A DNA stretch of 64,000 nucleotides from Hymenobacter metallicola (GTDB lineage: Bacteria; Bacteroidota; Bacteroidia; Cytophagales; Hymenobacteraceae), in assembly GCF_004745645.1 (NCBI RefSeq), contig NZ_SRMB01000002.1, positions 682,001 through 746,000 on the forward strand. The letters run 5' to 3'. The notes beneath the pieces were generated by a model, which saw only the letters and a list, made by a program, of their open reading frames with translations, made no database searches and had not been told where the DNA came from. How positions within the stretch are numbered: the first letter of the stretch is position 1; every line of letters starts with the position of its first letter. Of the stretch, positions 33,639 to 42,330 are shown piece after piece. Both the position numbers and the translations under genes were made by a program.

Positions 33639-33672
33639 TTACAAAAAACAAAAATACACAACAAGCCTATCT

Positions 33673-34218
33673 ATGCCGCGCCGCGCCGCCCCCTCGACTT
33701 CCATATTGGCCCGGATTCGGGCTTGGTTTGGTTTGCAGCAGCAGGAGCTGGCGCTGTATCTGGGTATCAGCCAGCAACTGGTGCACAGCATTGAATCGGG
33801 CCGGCACCATATGAGCTACCTCGTGGCCGACGCCATGCTGCCCCTGGCCCGGCAGCTGCCCGAGCCCATTACGCGGCTCGATGAGCCCCTGCCCGCCGCC
33901 CTGCCGCCCAGCGCGCCGGCCCCCGATGCCGGGGAGCTGGACTTTCGCCGGCGGGTGTGCCTGCAGCGGGCCGCCAAGCTACGCGCCCAGGCCGCCAAGC
34001 TGGCCAGCCGGGCCCACTACGCCCACCGGTGGCAGCAGGCCCTGCCCCAGCTGCTGCCCCCGCCCGAAGCACCCGACCCCGAGCAGGCCGCCTGGCTGAC
34101 CGGCTGGCTACAGCGCCGCGCCCGTCCCCTCACCCCGGAAGAAGTTACCCGCTGGCACCTGCTTCAGGCCCAGGCCGGGGCCCTCGAAGCCGAAGCCGCC
34201 CTGCTGGCTGCTTCGTAG
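33673..34218 (+). CDS. XRE-type helix-turn-helix protein with helical C-terminus
   Basis: A 181-residue protein. Residues 12-45 form an XRE/Cro-type helix-turn-helix (QQQELALYLGISQQLVHSIE followed by SGRHH). The middle is Pro/Ala-rich. The C-terminal 100 residues are helical, rich in Ala, Gln, Leu and Arg, with a probable dimerising coiled coil (RRRVCLQRAAKLRAQAAKLA). No ligand domain is recognised. It is preceded by an AT-rich region with repeats. The role could be a chromosomally encoded regulator. Confidence 0.78.
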   Translation: MPRRAAPSTSILARIRAWFGLQQQELALYLGISQQLVHSIESGRHHMSYLVADAMLPLARQLPEPITRLDEPLPAALPPSAPAPDAGELDFRRRVCLQRAAKLRAQAAKLASRAHYAHRWQQALPQLLPPPEAPDPEQAAWLTGWLQRRARPLTPEEVTRWHLLQAQAGALEAEAALLAAS

Positions 34219-34230
34219 CCCGTCGGCGTT

Positions 34231-34407
34231 CCGACTGGCCGTGGCAAGCCGTCCTCTGCGAAGTAACCAATGCTCTTTGACCAGAAAGCCCTAACGTCTG
34301 AGTAGACGCTAGGGCTTTTCAGGGAAGGAAGCTCAGCACATTTCAGAGGACGGATTGACGCCGCTTGATGCGCGGAATGTCGTGCCTTCTCGCAAGGACA
34401 GGAGAGG
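34231..34407 (-). repeat. MITE-like composite repeat, copy 1
   Basis: Terminal part GGCAAGCCGTCCTCTGCGAAG (first 20 bases shown across 34243-34263) faces an opposite end with CAGAGGACGGATTG (34345-34358) and TCTCGCAAGGACA. Between them sits a terminator-like hairpin and the linker GGAAGCTC-n4-CATTTCAG. The whole is the reverse complement, with divergence, of the element at 38643-38812. Confidence 0.6.
34285..34318. terminator. Hairpin inside repeat copy 1
   Basis: AAAGCCCTAACGTCT pairs with AGACGCTAGGGCTTTT over a 3-4 nt loop. It can end transcription of the XRE-type gene and is part of the composite repeat. Confidence 0.65.
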
Positions 34408-34690
34408 GAGGGCTTGTTGAGGCAGCGCGACAATGTGTTGCGCAGGGGCTTTGTCCCATTTTGTCGCAAACATTCCGCTTTTTGAATACTTGACAACGGC
34501 CGGGCGTTTTCACCAAGCCCGGTATAGCCGAAACTGGACCATAAGGAGCTGGTTTTGCGCCTGCCGAACCGGGGTGCAACGGCGGCCGAACCGGGCTTGT
34601 CGCATGTCACAAAAACCGCCTTGTTGGCCTTTTTATCAGCTACTTACCCTCTTATGTTCGGGCATTACTAACCCCTTAACCTATTATCAT
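34408..34690. other. Intergenic region upstream of the coiled-coil gene
   Basis: No gene is convincing here. TATGTTCG at 34653-34660 is one base from the -7 consensus. The surrounding sequence has several short inverted GGTT/AACC-rich patches but no clear RNA fold. Confidence 0.3.
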
Positions 34691-35110
34691 ATGCCCCTCG
34701 TGTATTCCTCCCTTACCGACCGCGCCCTCTGCGACGCGGCCACCGCCGAAATCGACTTCGAGCTGCTCACCTACTCGGCCCGCGACGTGAACAGCGACCT
34801 GGACGACAAGCGCGCCGAGCGTCTGCAAAGCTCGGCCACCGCCCAGCTGGCTACCGTGGAAGCCCGCCTGGCCTCGGCCGAAGCCATCCTGGCCCTGCCC
34901 TCCCTCACGGCCGACGAGCGCGAGAAAAAGGAGAATGAGCTCAGCTCCCTGAAAATACAGCGCAAAAAGCTCCAGAAGCGCCTGCTTCAGGTTTCGGGCC
35001 TGGCCGAGTTTCTCACCGACGTCGACATCGCCCAGAACGACCAGCAAGTCGCGCTCCTGAACGACATCAAAGCCGGCATCGCCCAGCACCGCACTACCCT
35101 TTCGGCGTAA
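34691..35110 (+). CDS. Coiled-coil protein of unknown function
   Basis: A 139-residue soluble protein, almost wholly helical with heptad-like spacing (LATVEARLASAEAILAL, EREKKENELSSLKIQRKKL). It opens with a segment MPLVYSSLTDRALCDAATAE. No known domain recognised. The codon use fits the neighbours. A terminator with a T-run follows, so it appears to be a real monocistronic gene. Confidence 0.65.
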   Translation: MPLVYSSLTDRALCDAATAEIDFELLTYSARDVNSDLDDKRAERLQSSATAQLATVEARLASAEAILALPSLTADEREKKENELSSLKIQRKKLQKRLLQVSGLAEFLTDVDIAQNDQQVALLNDIKAGIAQHRTTLSA

Positions 35111-35130
35111 GCAGCCACCGCAGTAGCCCT

Positions 35131-35168
35131 AAGCCGCCCGCCGCTTCTCGTGGTGGGCGGCTTTTTTT
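35131..35168 (+). terminator. Rho-independent terminator
   Basis: AAGCCGCCCGCC pairs with GGTGGGCGGCTT (one G-U pair), followed by TTTTTT. It ends the coiled-coil gene. Confidence 0.85.
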
Positions 35169-35306
35169 AGGTTTGGGTATCAAGCAGTAACAATCACAAG
35201 GCAGTGACCAAGAATTGCACTACCAGTAACCATCTAGCATACAAAGAATTACAACACTACCTATACCAGAACGTATAGCAGGATTCAACCCTTATACCAA
35301 CCTGCT

Positions 35307-36611
35307 ATGCATTACAAACTTAACTTCCTATTCCTGGTTGCGGCCCTAAGCCTAGTGGCCTGTGACTCCGACGATGCAGCCGAAGAGCCGCAGAACGGTG
35401 ACTTTCCCACCGAAACCCTTACCGCCAGTCCCGTCACCATTCGCGTCAGCGACCTGCCTGCCCCTTTCGCCAGTCAGTCCGTTACCAATTACCCGCAGCT
35501 CTTGCAGGAGCGGCCCGAAAATGCCCGCCTGAAAGTACCCCAGGGGTATGCCGTCAACATATTTGCCGATGACCTGCCCCAGGGCCGCTGGATGGCCGTA
35601 GCCCCCAACGGCGACGTATTCGTGGCCCAGATGATGCTCAACCAGATTATGGTGCTGCGCGATACCAACGGCGATGGCCGGGCCGATGAGCGCACGGTAT
35701 GGGCCACCGGCGGCCCCCTGAGCCGGCCGATGGGCATGGCTTTCAACGGCAACTACTTCTATGTGGCCACCTCCGGCGCTCTGCTGCGCTACGACTACAC
35801 CTCGGGCCAGAAGCAGGCCACCGGGCAGCCCCGGCAGCTGGCCGAGCTACCCGGCGGCGGCCAACATCCAGCCCGCTCCCTACTCCTCTACAACAACAAG
35901 CTCTACGTGGGTATCGGCTCCTCCGAAAATGCCAGCGTGGAGCAGGACCCACGCCGCACCACCATTCAGGAGTTTGACCTAGAGGGTGGCAACCGCGTGA
36001 CCTATGCCTCGGGCCTGCGCAACCCCCAGGGCATGGATGTAAACCCGGCCCGGGCAGGCGAAATTTGGGCCGTGGTGAATGAGCGCGACGCCCTGGGTGA
36101 TGACCTCGTGCCCGATTACGCCACTGCCGTGCCCCGCGGCGCTTTCTTCGGCTACCCCTGGGCCTACTTAGCCCCTGACAAGCGCGACCCGCGCATCACG
36201 GCCCCCGCCCCGCCGGAAGTTGCCAATACCCGCACCCCCGAAGTGCTGCTGCGCGCCCACAGTGCCGCCCTGGGCCTAGCCTTTTACACGGGCACGGCCT
36301 TCCCCGTCGACGCCCGCGGCGACCTGTTCTTAGCCATGCGCGGCTCCTGGAACCGTTCGGTGGGCTCGGGCTATAAAGTAGTGCGCGTGCGCATGAACAG
36401 CGCCGGCCTGCCCGAAACCGCCGGCCCTGATGGCCGCGGCGCCAGCTTCGAAGACTTTGTAACCGGCTGGCAACTCAACGAGGGCCAAGCCGCTCCGCCT
36501 CAGGTGTGGGGCCGGCCCGTGGGCATCATCACCGGCCCCGACGGTTCCCTACTCATTGCCGAAGATGGTAACGGCATTGTGTGGCGCGTAAGCTACCGGG
36601 GCGCAAACTAA
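35307..36611 (+). CDS. Lipoprotein sugar-dehydrogenase-like beta-propeller (L-sorbosone dehydrogenase type)
   Basis: A 434-residue lipoprotein (lipobox LVAC, Cys at 19). The mature part is a six-bladed-propeller-like glucose/sorbosone dehydrogenase domain: PQGYAVNIFADDLPQGRWMA, a calcium-type loop DTNGDGRADE, HPARSLLLYNNKLYVGIGSS, ASGLRNPQGMDVNP and GRPVGIITGPDGSLLIAEDG. Family members use PQQ to oxidise sugars or aldehydes in the periplasm; whether this one binds PQQ cannot be seen. Terminator downstream. Confidence 0.85.
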   Translation: MHYKLNFLFLVAALSLVACDSDDAAEEPQNGDFPTETLTASPVTIRVSDLPAPFASQSVTNYPQLLQERPENARLKVPQGYAVNIFADDLPQGRWMAVAPNGDVFVAQMMLNQIMVLRDTNGDGRADERTVWATGGPLSRPMGMAFNGNYFYVATSGALLRYDYTSGQKQATGQPRQLAELPGGGQHPARSLLLYNNKLYVGIGSSENASVEQDPRRTTIQEFDLEGGNRVTYASGLRNPQGMDVNPARAGEIWAVVNERDALGDDLVPDYATAVPRGAFFGYPWAYLAPDKRDPRITAPAPPEVANTRTPEVLLRAHSAALGLAFYTGTAFPVDARGDLFLAMRGSWNRSVGSGYKVVRVRMNSAGLPETAGPDGRGASFEDFVTGWQLNEGQAAPPQVWGRPVGIITGPDGSLLIAEDGNGIVWRVSYRGAN

Positions 36612-36673
36612 ACTGGGTTCGTTTTCTGCTAACCAACTTTGACAAGAGGTTAGCTTGCGTCTGCTACCCACAC

Positions 36674-36713
36674 AAAAAAGCGGCTGAAGCTTCCTAGAGC
36701 TCCAGCCGCTTTG
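36674..36713. terminator. Bidirectional terminator hairpin
   Basis: AAAGCGGCTG-AAGC pairs with GCT-CCAGCCGCTTT. It lies between the convergent sorbosone-dehydrogenase-like and lpdA genes, with A- and T-runs outside. Confidence 0.75.
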
Positions 36714-36738
36714 GCGTTTTCTGCCTTTCGGCCAGGAA

Positions 36739-38145
36739 TTACATGTGAATGGCCCGGTTCTCGGTGGCGGCGAGGCAGGCTTCCTTCATGGCTTCGGCGT
36801 AGGTGGGGTGGGCGTGGCTCATGCGGGCTACGTCCTCGGCCGAGGCGCGGAACTCCATGGCCGTCACGGCTTCGGCAATGAGGTCGGCGATGCGCGGGCC
36901 GATCATGTGGACGCCCAGGATTTCGTCGGTTTCCTTGTCGGCCAGCACTTTCACGAAGCCGTCGAGGTCCATGGAGGCGCGGGCGCGGCCCGAGGCGCGG
37001 AAGGGGAAGGAGCCGGTTTTGTAGGCTTTGCCCTGCTCCTTGAGCTGCTCTTCGGTGTAGCCCACGCCGGCCACTTCGGGCCAGGTGTAGACCACGCCCG
37101 GAATCAGCAGGTAGTTCACGTGGGGCTTTTGGCCCGCGAGGGTTTCGGCCACGAACACGCCTTCTTCTTCGGCCTTGTGGGCCAGCATGGCGCCGCGAAT
37201 CACGTCGCCGATGGCGTAGATGCCGGGCACGGAGGTTTGCAGGTGCTCATCGACTTTGATACGGCCGCGCTCTTCGAGCTCGATGCCGGCAGCTTCCAGG
37301 TTCAGGCCCGCCGTGTAGGGCGAGCGGCCCACGGCCACCAGGCAGTAGTCGCCCTCAAACTTCACTTCCTCGCCCTTGGGGTTGAGGGCCGTTACGGTCA
37401 CGGCGTCGCCTTCGCGGGTAGCGCCGGTCACCTTGTGGCTCATGAAGAACTCGATGCCGATTTTGCCCAGGATGCGCTTGAGCTCTTTGCCCAGGGCGCG
37501 GTCCATGGTCGGGATGAGGGAATCCATGAACTCCACCACCGATACTTTCGCGCCGAGGCGGGCGTACACGGAAGCCATTTCCAGGCCGATAACGCCGCCG
37601 CCAATGACAATCATGTGCTTGGGCACCTCGCGGATGTTCAGGGCCTCGGTGGAGGTGATGATGCGCTCCTTGTCCTGGGCAATGAAGGGTAGCACCGTGG
37701 GCTTGGAGCCGGTGGCGATGATGACGTGCTTGGTTTCGATCTGCTGGGCCTCGCCGCCCTCGGTGGGCGTGATGCTGATGTGGTTCTTGTCGACGAACGA
37801 GCCCACGCCGCGCAGCACCTCAATCTTGTTCTTCTTCATCAAGAACTGGATGCCGTCGGTATTGGCCTTCACCACCCCGTTTTTGCGGTCGATGAGCTGG
37901 TTCATGTTGATCTGCAAGTCGCTCAGCTCAATGCCGTGCTCCTTGAAGGTATGGCTGGCATTGTGGAAGTGCTCGGTCGAGTCGAGCAGGGCTTTGCTGG
38001 GGATGCAGCCCACGTTGAGGCAGGTGCCGCCCAGGGTGGGATATTTCTCAATCAGGGCCGTTTTGAAGCCGAGCTGGGCGCAGCGAATGGCTGCTACATA
38101 CCCGCCGGGGCCGGAGCCGATGACGGTAACGTCGTATTGGTTCAT
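36739..38145 (-). CDS. lpdA: Dihydrolipoyl dehydrogenase (E3)
   Basis: A 468-residue flavoprotein. FAD-binding fold [12 protein letters not shown]; redox disulfide Cys42-Cys47 in [18 protein letters not shown] fold [20 protein letters not shown]; second FAD contact [16 protein letters not shown]-terminal active-site base HAHPTYAE. It re-oxidises dihydrolipoyl groups for the 2-oxoglutarate, pyruvate and glycine-cleavage complexes. It lies about 7 kb from odhA-odhB and 25 kb from gcvP, so it could serve both. The ATG at NQYDV is the true start; upstream open frame runs into a repeat. Confidence 0.96.
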   Translation of the reverse strand: MNQYDVTVIGSGPGGYVAAIRCAQLGFKTALIEKYPTLGGTCLNVGCIPSKALLDSTEHFHNASHTFKEHGIELSDLQINMNQLIDRKNGVVKANTDGIQFLMKKNKIEVLRGVGSFVDKNHISITPTEGGEAQQIETKHVIIATGSKPTVLPFIAQDKERIITSTEALNIREVPKHMIVIGGGVIGLEMASVYARLGAKVSVVEFMDSLIPTMDRALGKELKRILGKIGIEFFMSHKVTGATREGDAVTVTALNPKGEEVKFEGDYCLVAVGRSPYTAGLNLEAAGIELEERGRIKVDEHLQTSVPGIYAIGDVIRGAMLAHKAEEEGVFVAETLAGQKPHVNYLLIPGVVYTWPEVAGVGYTEEQLKEQGKAYKTGSFPFRASGRARASMDLDGFVKVLADKETDEILGVHMIGPRIADLIAEAVTAMEFRASAEDVARMSHAHPTYAEAMKEACLAATENRAIHM

Positions 38146-38250
38146 GCTACGATGAATTCGGTGAGAATCAACTAGGGGCGAAGGTACGAACGGCGAATTT
38201 GTGAAGTGGTGAATGAGTGAGTTTTGTTCGGATGTGTTCAGCAAACCCGG

Positions 38251-38290
38251 TGTCATTGCGAGCTTGCGAAGCAATCCGTCCTCTGCGAAG
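38251..38290 (+). repeat. Repeat end fragment (TGTCATTGCGAG...CAATCCGTCC)
   Basis: This stretch holds TGTCATTGCGAGCTTGCGAA, then GCAATCCGTCCTCTGCGAAG. It is one terminal arm of the composite repeat, placed 45 bp before the GIY-YIG gene. Confidence 0.65.
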
Positions 38291-38334
38291 CGCCACACTC
38301 CCTTTCACCACAACGCCCTTTATCTTAACAAGCT

Positions 38335-38619
38335 ATGCCCTACTATGTCTATATTCTCACCAATGCCAACCACGCCGTGCTCTACATCGGCGTGACCAAT
38401 GACCTGCAGCGCCGCGTCTACGAGCACAAAAGCGGCCTGCACCCCGGCTTTACCAAGAAGTACAACGTGCACAAGCTGGTGTACTGGGAGCAGTTTACGG
38501 ACGTAAAAGCCGCCATTGAGCGGGAGAAGCAGCTCAAAGCCGGCTCCCGGCAAAAGAAGTTGGACCTGATCCAGGCCTTCAATCCAGAATGGATTGACCT
38601 GTTTGACTTGCTGGGGTAA
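38335..38619 (+). CDS. GIY-YIG nuclease family protein (URI type)
   Basis: A 94-residue protein, the usual size for single-domain GIY-YIG nucleases. It has YYVYILTNANHAVLYIG (the GIY..YIG equivalents), Arg26/Arg27 and His31 in DLQRRVYEHKSG, and a downstream Glu-rich helix DVKAAIEREKQLKAG with the metal-binding Glu. The GIY-YIG domain hydrolyses DNA phosphodiester bonds in repair enzymes and mobile elements. Both sides are lined by copies of a palindromic repeat (38251, 38643-38886), which suggests a functional or mobilisation link. Confidence 0.92.
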   Translation: MPYYVYILTNANHAVLYIGVTNDLQRRVYEHKSGLHPGFTKKYNVHKLVYWEQFTDVKAAIEREKQLKAGSRQKKLDLIQAFNPEWIDLFDLLG

Positions 38620-38642
38620 GTCTTCGGTCTTAGTAAAAGACG

Positions 38643-38812
38643 TGTCCTTGCGAGGACGAAGGACGAAGCAATCCGTCCTCTGAAATGTAGAGAGCTTCCT
38701 TAAGTGAAAAGCCCTCTACTACACGCGGTAGTAAAGGGCTTTGTGGGTAAAGGGCGTTTGTCACCAGCAGAGGACGGATTGCTTCGCTTTGCTCGCAATG
38801 ACAGAGAAAAAA
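38643..38812 (+). repeat. MITE-like composite repeat, copy 2
   Basis: The left arm has TGTCCTTGCGAGGAC then CGAAGCAATCCGTCCTCTG; the right arm is its inverse, CAGAGGACGGATTGCTTCGC then CTCGCAATGACA. Between lie the linker GAGCTTCC and a hairpin. The same parts in reverse order occur at 34231-34407. It starts 24 bp after the GIY-YIG stop. Confidence 0.65.
38706..38743. terminator. Hairpin inside repeat copy 2
   Basis: AAAGCCCTCTACTAC pairs with GGTAGTAAAGGGCTTT over a short loop. It occupies the centre of the composite repeat and can act as a terminator for the GIY-YIG gene. Confidence 0.6.
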
Positions 38813-38820
38813 GGGTTTCT

Positions 38821-38886
38821 GGGTAAAGGACGTGTCTACCTCCGCAGAGGACGGATTGCCACGGCCTTCGGCCTCGCAAGGACACT
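38821..38886 (+). repeat. Half copy of the composite repeat
   Basis: GGGTAAAGGACGTGTC then CCGCAGAGGACGGATTGCC and CCTCGCAAGGACA repeat the right half of copy 2 in tandem. It runs up to the stop of the hydrolase-TPR gene at 38890. Confidence 0.6.
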
Positions 38887-38889
38887 TTC

Positions 38890-40416
38890 TTACCGCGGCG
38901 GGCCCAATTCCTGGAGGCGCTGCCGGGCGTTGTGGTTGGCGGGGTTGAGCTGCAGGGAGCGGCGGTAGTGGGTAATGGCTGACTGGACATCGTTGTTTTT
39001 CTCGTCGGCTTCGCCCAGGCTGTCAAACAGGTTGGCGTCGTTGGGGTAGAGTTCGGTGCCAAGGCGGAAGATGGCCACGGCGGCGGGCACGTCGTGGGCC
39101 TCGCGCAGGAGCTGGTAGCCCCATGTGTTTAGCTCGCCTTCCGACAAGGCAAACGTGGGCTCCTGCTGCTGCAGCCGGCGGTAGATTTCCAGGGCTTGGC
39201 CGAAACCGTCCCGGGCCAGGGCCGCCGCGAAGCCGGCCTGCGTGGGCACGGGGCCGGGCCGGGCGGGCAGGTGGTCGAGGCGGGCCATGTGGGCCGGAAC
39301 GCCGTTCTGGGAGGGCGTGCGGCCCAGGAACTGGTGGCCGGCGGCGTCACCTTTCAAGGTGGCGTTGAGAAATTCGAGGGTGTAGCGGCAGGTCCAGTGG
39401 TAGGCCGCTTCCACCTCAGCGCGGGAGTATTCCGTGAAGTGCGCTGGCTCGGCAAAGCGCAGGCCGATGGTGGAAAAGTCGATGTGCTCCATCGGGTTCA
39501 TAACCATGTGGTAGAGGTCGGCATACGTCGCTTCGTTCAGCAGGATGCCCGTGGTTTGCATCCCTTTGGCGCTCAGTTCGCGCACCGATTCGGAGCGGCG
39601 CTGCACGTACAGCCACGGCACGGTCAGGCGCACTCGGGACACGGGTTTGGTGTCTTCCTGGGCTTTGGTTCCATCAAAGCTGACGATGGCGTCGAGGCGC
39701 ACGTCCTGCGTGGCGGCCAGCGCATTGGCCAGGCCGCCCCAGCTCCAGCCCGCGGCGGCCACGTGGGCCATGTCGGCCTGGGGCAGGGTGTGGGCGTAGG
39801 AGAGCAGAAACTGGATATCCCGCGCCTGCGTGTCCAGCCCTTCCGCGTCGAAGTTCATGTTCTTGGTGCGCGTGCCCAGGCTGCGACTGGCCAGCACCAC
39901 GTAGCCGTGGCTGGCGAGGTACTCGCACAGGTCGGCAGCTTCGTGGGCCGTGCCGCCACCGCCGGCGGCATAAATCACCACCGGAAACTTGCCCGCGGCG
40001 GCCGGGGCGTTGCGCACGGCCCACATGCGCTGGTCAAAGAGCTGCTGGGCTTGCTTCGGGCCTACTAGGGCGGCGGCCCACTGCAGCTTATCGGCCAGGA
40101 AGGCAGCGGCTTCGGCATCGGTTCGGCTGAAATTGTCGTCGGTGGCCTCGGTGCGCAGATAATCGGCGTACCGCAGGGGCGTCCCGCCTTTCGGGGCCGG
40201 GTACCACACCAAGGTTTGGATGGGGCGGGCCAGTTCGCCAGTCGTGGGTTTTCCGGTTACGGCGTCGGTGCGGCCTTTGTAGGCCCGGGCGTAATCGTAC
40301 TGCTGCACCACCCGGAAGCCCACGGGGTGCGGGCCGGGCTTGAGGTCGGCAAAGCCGGCAGCCTGGGCCGCGGCAGTGCAGAAACACAGCAAAAGAAGTA
40401 GAACCGTTTTTAGCAT
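38890..40416 (-). CDS. Secreted alpha/beta hydrolase with C-terminal TPR region
   Basis: A 508-residue protein with signal peptide MLKTVLLLLLCFCTAAAQA. The hydrolase part is of the dienelactone-hydrolase/PAF-acetylhydrolase style: VWYPAPKGG early on, KFPVVIYAAGGGGTAHE oxyanion region, and nucleophile GWSWGG. The C-terminal 130 residues are TPR-like: ALEIYRRLQQQEPTFALSE and SAITHYRRSLQLNPANHNA. Hydrolase-TPR fusions of this type are common in Bacteroidota. The gene end is bordered by the composite repeats. Confidence 0.83.
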   Translation of the reverse strand: MLKTVLLLLLCFCTAAAQAAGFADLKPGPHPVGFRVVQQYDYARAYKGRTDAVTGKPTTGELARPIQTLVWYPAPKGGTPLRYADYLRTEATDDNFSRTDAEAAAFLADKLQWAAALVGPKQAQQLFDQRMWAVRNAPAAAGKFPVVIYAAGGGGTAHEAADLCEYLASHGYVVLASRSLGTRTKNMNFDAEGLDTQARDIQFLLSYAHTLPQADMAHVAAAGWSWGGLANALAATQDVRLDAIVSFDGTKAQEDTKPVSRVRLTVPWLYVQRRSESVRELSAKGMQTTGILLNEATYADLYHMVMNPMEHIDFSTIGLRFAEPAHFTEYSRAEVEAAYHWTCRYTLEFLNATLKGDAAGHQFLGRTPSQNGVPAHMARLDHLPARPGPVPTQAGFAAALARDGFGQALEIYRRLQQQEPTFALSEGELNTWGYQLLREAHDVPAAVAIFRLGTELYPNDANLFDSLGEADEKNNDVQSAITHYRRSLQLNPANHNARQRLQELGPPR

Positions 40417-40523
40417 GCAGGAATACGGATGAAAGGAAGGGCAATGATACAAACTCCCAGGCCCCACTCTATTCCTCATATCCTAGGAAAAAGAACGTAC
40501 TGTCGACATCCTATGCCGGCGCC

Positions 40524-42179
40524 CTAATCCACCAATACCCCGACGTAGTAGTTGAAGGTGTCGACTTCGAGGTTGTCTTTGGTAGCGCCGGGCAACTCGA
40601 GGGGCTGAAAACGGCTACCGGGCTGAATGAAGCCATACTGCCCACCTTTCACCCGTACCCGCACGGGCATGTCGAAGTCGGGCACGTCGGCCACCCACCG
40701 GACTAGCACCTGGTCTTTCTCCTGGCGGATTTCCAGGGTCGGGATGCCGGGGTAGCGCAGGTACTGGTCGAATACCTTGGTGAGGTTTTTCCCGCTCTGC
40801 TGGTTGATGTAGCCCACAATCTGCTCGGTCGTGACGGTTTGGTGGTAGAACGTCTGGCCCAGCCCCCGCAGGATCTGCCGCCACTTCTGGTCGTCGTCCA
40901 CGATGGTGCGCACCATGTTGAGCAGGTTGGAACCCTTGTCGTACATGTCGCCCGAGCCCTCCCGGTTTACGCCGTAGGGCCCGATGATGGAGCCGTCGTT
41001 CTGAATGTTGCGGCGCTGCCCGTGCAGGTACTCCTGGCCAGCTTGCTTACCAAACTGGCTTTCGGTAAACAAGGCCTCCGAATACGTCGTGAACGACTCG
41101 TGAATCCACATATCGGCAATGTCCTTAGAGGTGATGTTGTTGCCGAACCACTCGTGCCCGCTTTCGTGGATGATGATAAAATCCCACTTCAGGCCCAGGC
41201 CCGTACCCGAGCGGTCGGTGCCGAGGTAGCCGTTCTGGTACTTGTTGCCGTAGGCCACGGCGCTCTGGTGCTCCATGCCCAGGTGGGGCGCATCCACGAG
41301 CTTGTAGCCGTCCTCGTAAAACGGGTAGGGCCCAAACCACGACTCCAGCGACTTGAGCATGGGCTTCACATTGGCCGCAAAGTGCGTTTTGGCCTTGGCC
41401 AGGTTTTCCTGCAGCACCCAGTATTCTAGCGTCAGCCGGCCTTTTTCGCCAGCGTAAGAATCCGAGAAACTGGTGTAGTCGCCCACGTTCAGGGCCACGT
41501 CGTAGTTGTTGATGGGGTTGCGCACGGCCCAGTCGAAGCGGGTGGACCCGCCCTTGAGCTTGGTCACCTTGCGCAGCCGGCCGTTCGAGACGTCTTTCAG
41601 CCCCTTGGGCACCGTCACGCTGATGAGCATGCTGTCGACTTCATCGGCCTGGTGGTCTTTGGTAGGCCACCAGGCGCTGGCGCCCAGGCCCTGCACGGCG
41701 GTGGCTACCCAGGGCTTGCCGTTGGCATCTTTGGTAAACACCAGGCCACCGTCCCAGGGGGCCCGCTCGGCCACGCGGGGTTTGCCCGAATAGAACACCG
41801 TAAATTCTTCCTGGCTACCCTTGCGCACGGGCTGGGCGAAGGTGACAAACACGGCATTGGCTTCCCGGGTAAAAGCCAAATTCTGACCCTTGTAGACTAC
41901 TTTCTCCACCGTCAGGTTGGCAAACAAGTCGAACTGCAGACGGGTGAAATCCTGGGTGGCCGTGAAGCGGAACAGGTTCGAGCCGCTTAACGACTTATCG
42001 TCGATGTTGAGCCGGACGTCGAGGTGGTAGTAGTTGATGTCGTAGCAGGTACGCAGGGGCGTGAGCGTGCCACGCAGCGAGTCGGCGCGGGTGTAGTCGG
42101 GCTTGGGCTGGAGCAGCTGGGCGTTAGAGCCGTGGCGCAGGCCCAGCAAAGAGGCCAGTATAACCAGGATTCGGAGCAT
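40524..42179 (-). CDS. Secreted M1 family metallopeptidase
   Basis: A 551-residue aminopeptidase-N-like zinc protein with a signal peptide ending at GSNAQ. HExxH-x18-E zinc site: His338, His342 in IIIHESGHEWFG and Glu361 in WIHESFTTY. The GAMEN-equivalent exopeptidase loop reads LGMEHQSAVAYG near residue 300. The family removes N-terminal residues from peptides. It lacks the long C-terminal helical domain of PepN and is the compact form usual in secreted Bacteroidota enzymes. Confidence 0.93.
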   Translation of the reverse strand: MLRILVILASLLGLRHGSNAQLLQPKPDYTRADSLRGTLTPLRTCYDINYYHLDVRLNIDDKSLSGSNLFRFTATQDFTRLQFDLFANLTVEKVVYKGQNLAFTREANAVFVTFAQPVRKGSQEEFTVFYSGKPRVAERAPWDGGLVFTKDANGKPWVATAVQGLGASAWWPTKDHQADEVDSMLISVTVPKGLKDVSNGRLRKVTKLKGGSTRFDWAVRNPINNYDVALNVGDYTSFSDSYAGEKGRLTLEYWVLQENLAKAKTHFAANVKPMLKSLESWFGPYPFYEDGYKLVDAPHLGMEHQSAVAYGNKYQNGYLGTDRSGTGLGLKWDFIIIHESGHEWFGNNITSKDIADMWIHESFTTYSEALFTESQFGKQAGQEYLHGQRRNIQNDGSIIGPYGVNREGSGDMYDKGSNLLNMVRTIVDDDQKWRQILRGLGQTFYHQTVTTEQIVGYINQQSGKNLTKVFDQYLRYPGIPTLEIRQEKDQVLVRWVADVPDFDMPVRVRVKGGQYGFIQPGSRFQPLELPGATKDNLEVDTFNYYVGVLVD

Positions 42180-42330
42180 AAGGGCAAAAAATAAGGAACT
42201 AGGGCACTAAACAGACCCTCCGGTTACGGGGAGGTTGCGCCTGCTACGGAGCCCGAAGGTACACGTCCGCAGGATTCGGGTGGCTACCTGCCCGAGTTTG
42301 CCGTAGGTTTACAGCCTCAACTCGTTGCTC

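Noticed and set aside
34231..38886. CRISPR-like array from the repeated CAGAGGACGGATTG sequence
   Set aside because: Copies are irregularly spaced, occur in both orientations and carry an internal hairpin; there are no regular spacers and no cas genes.
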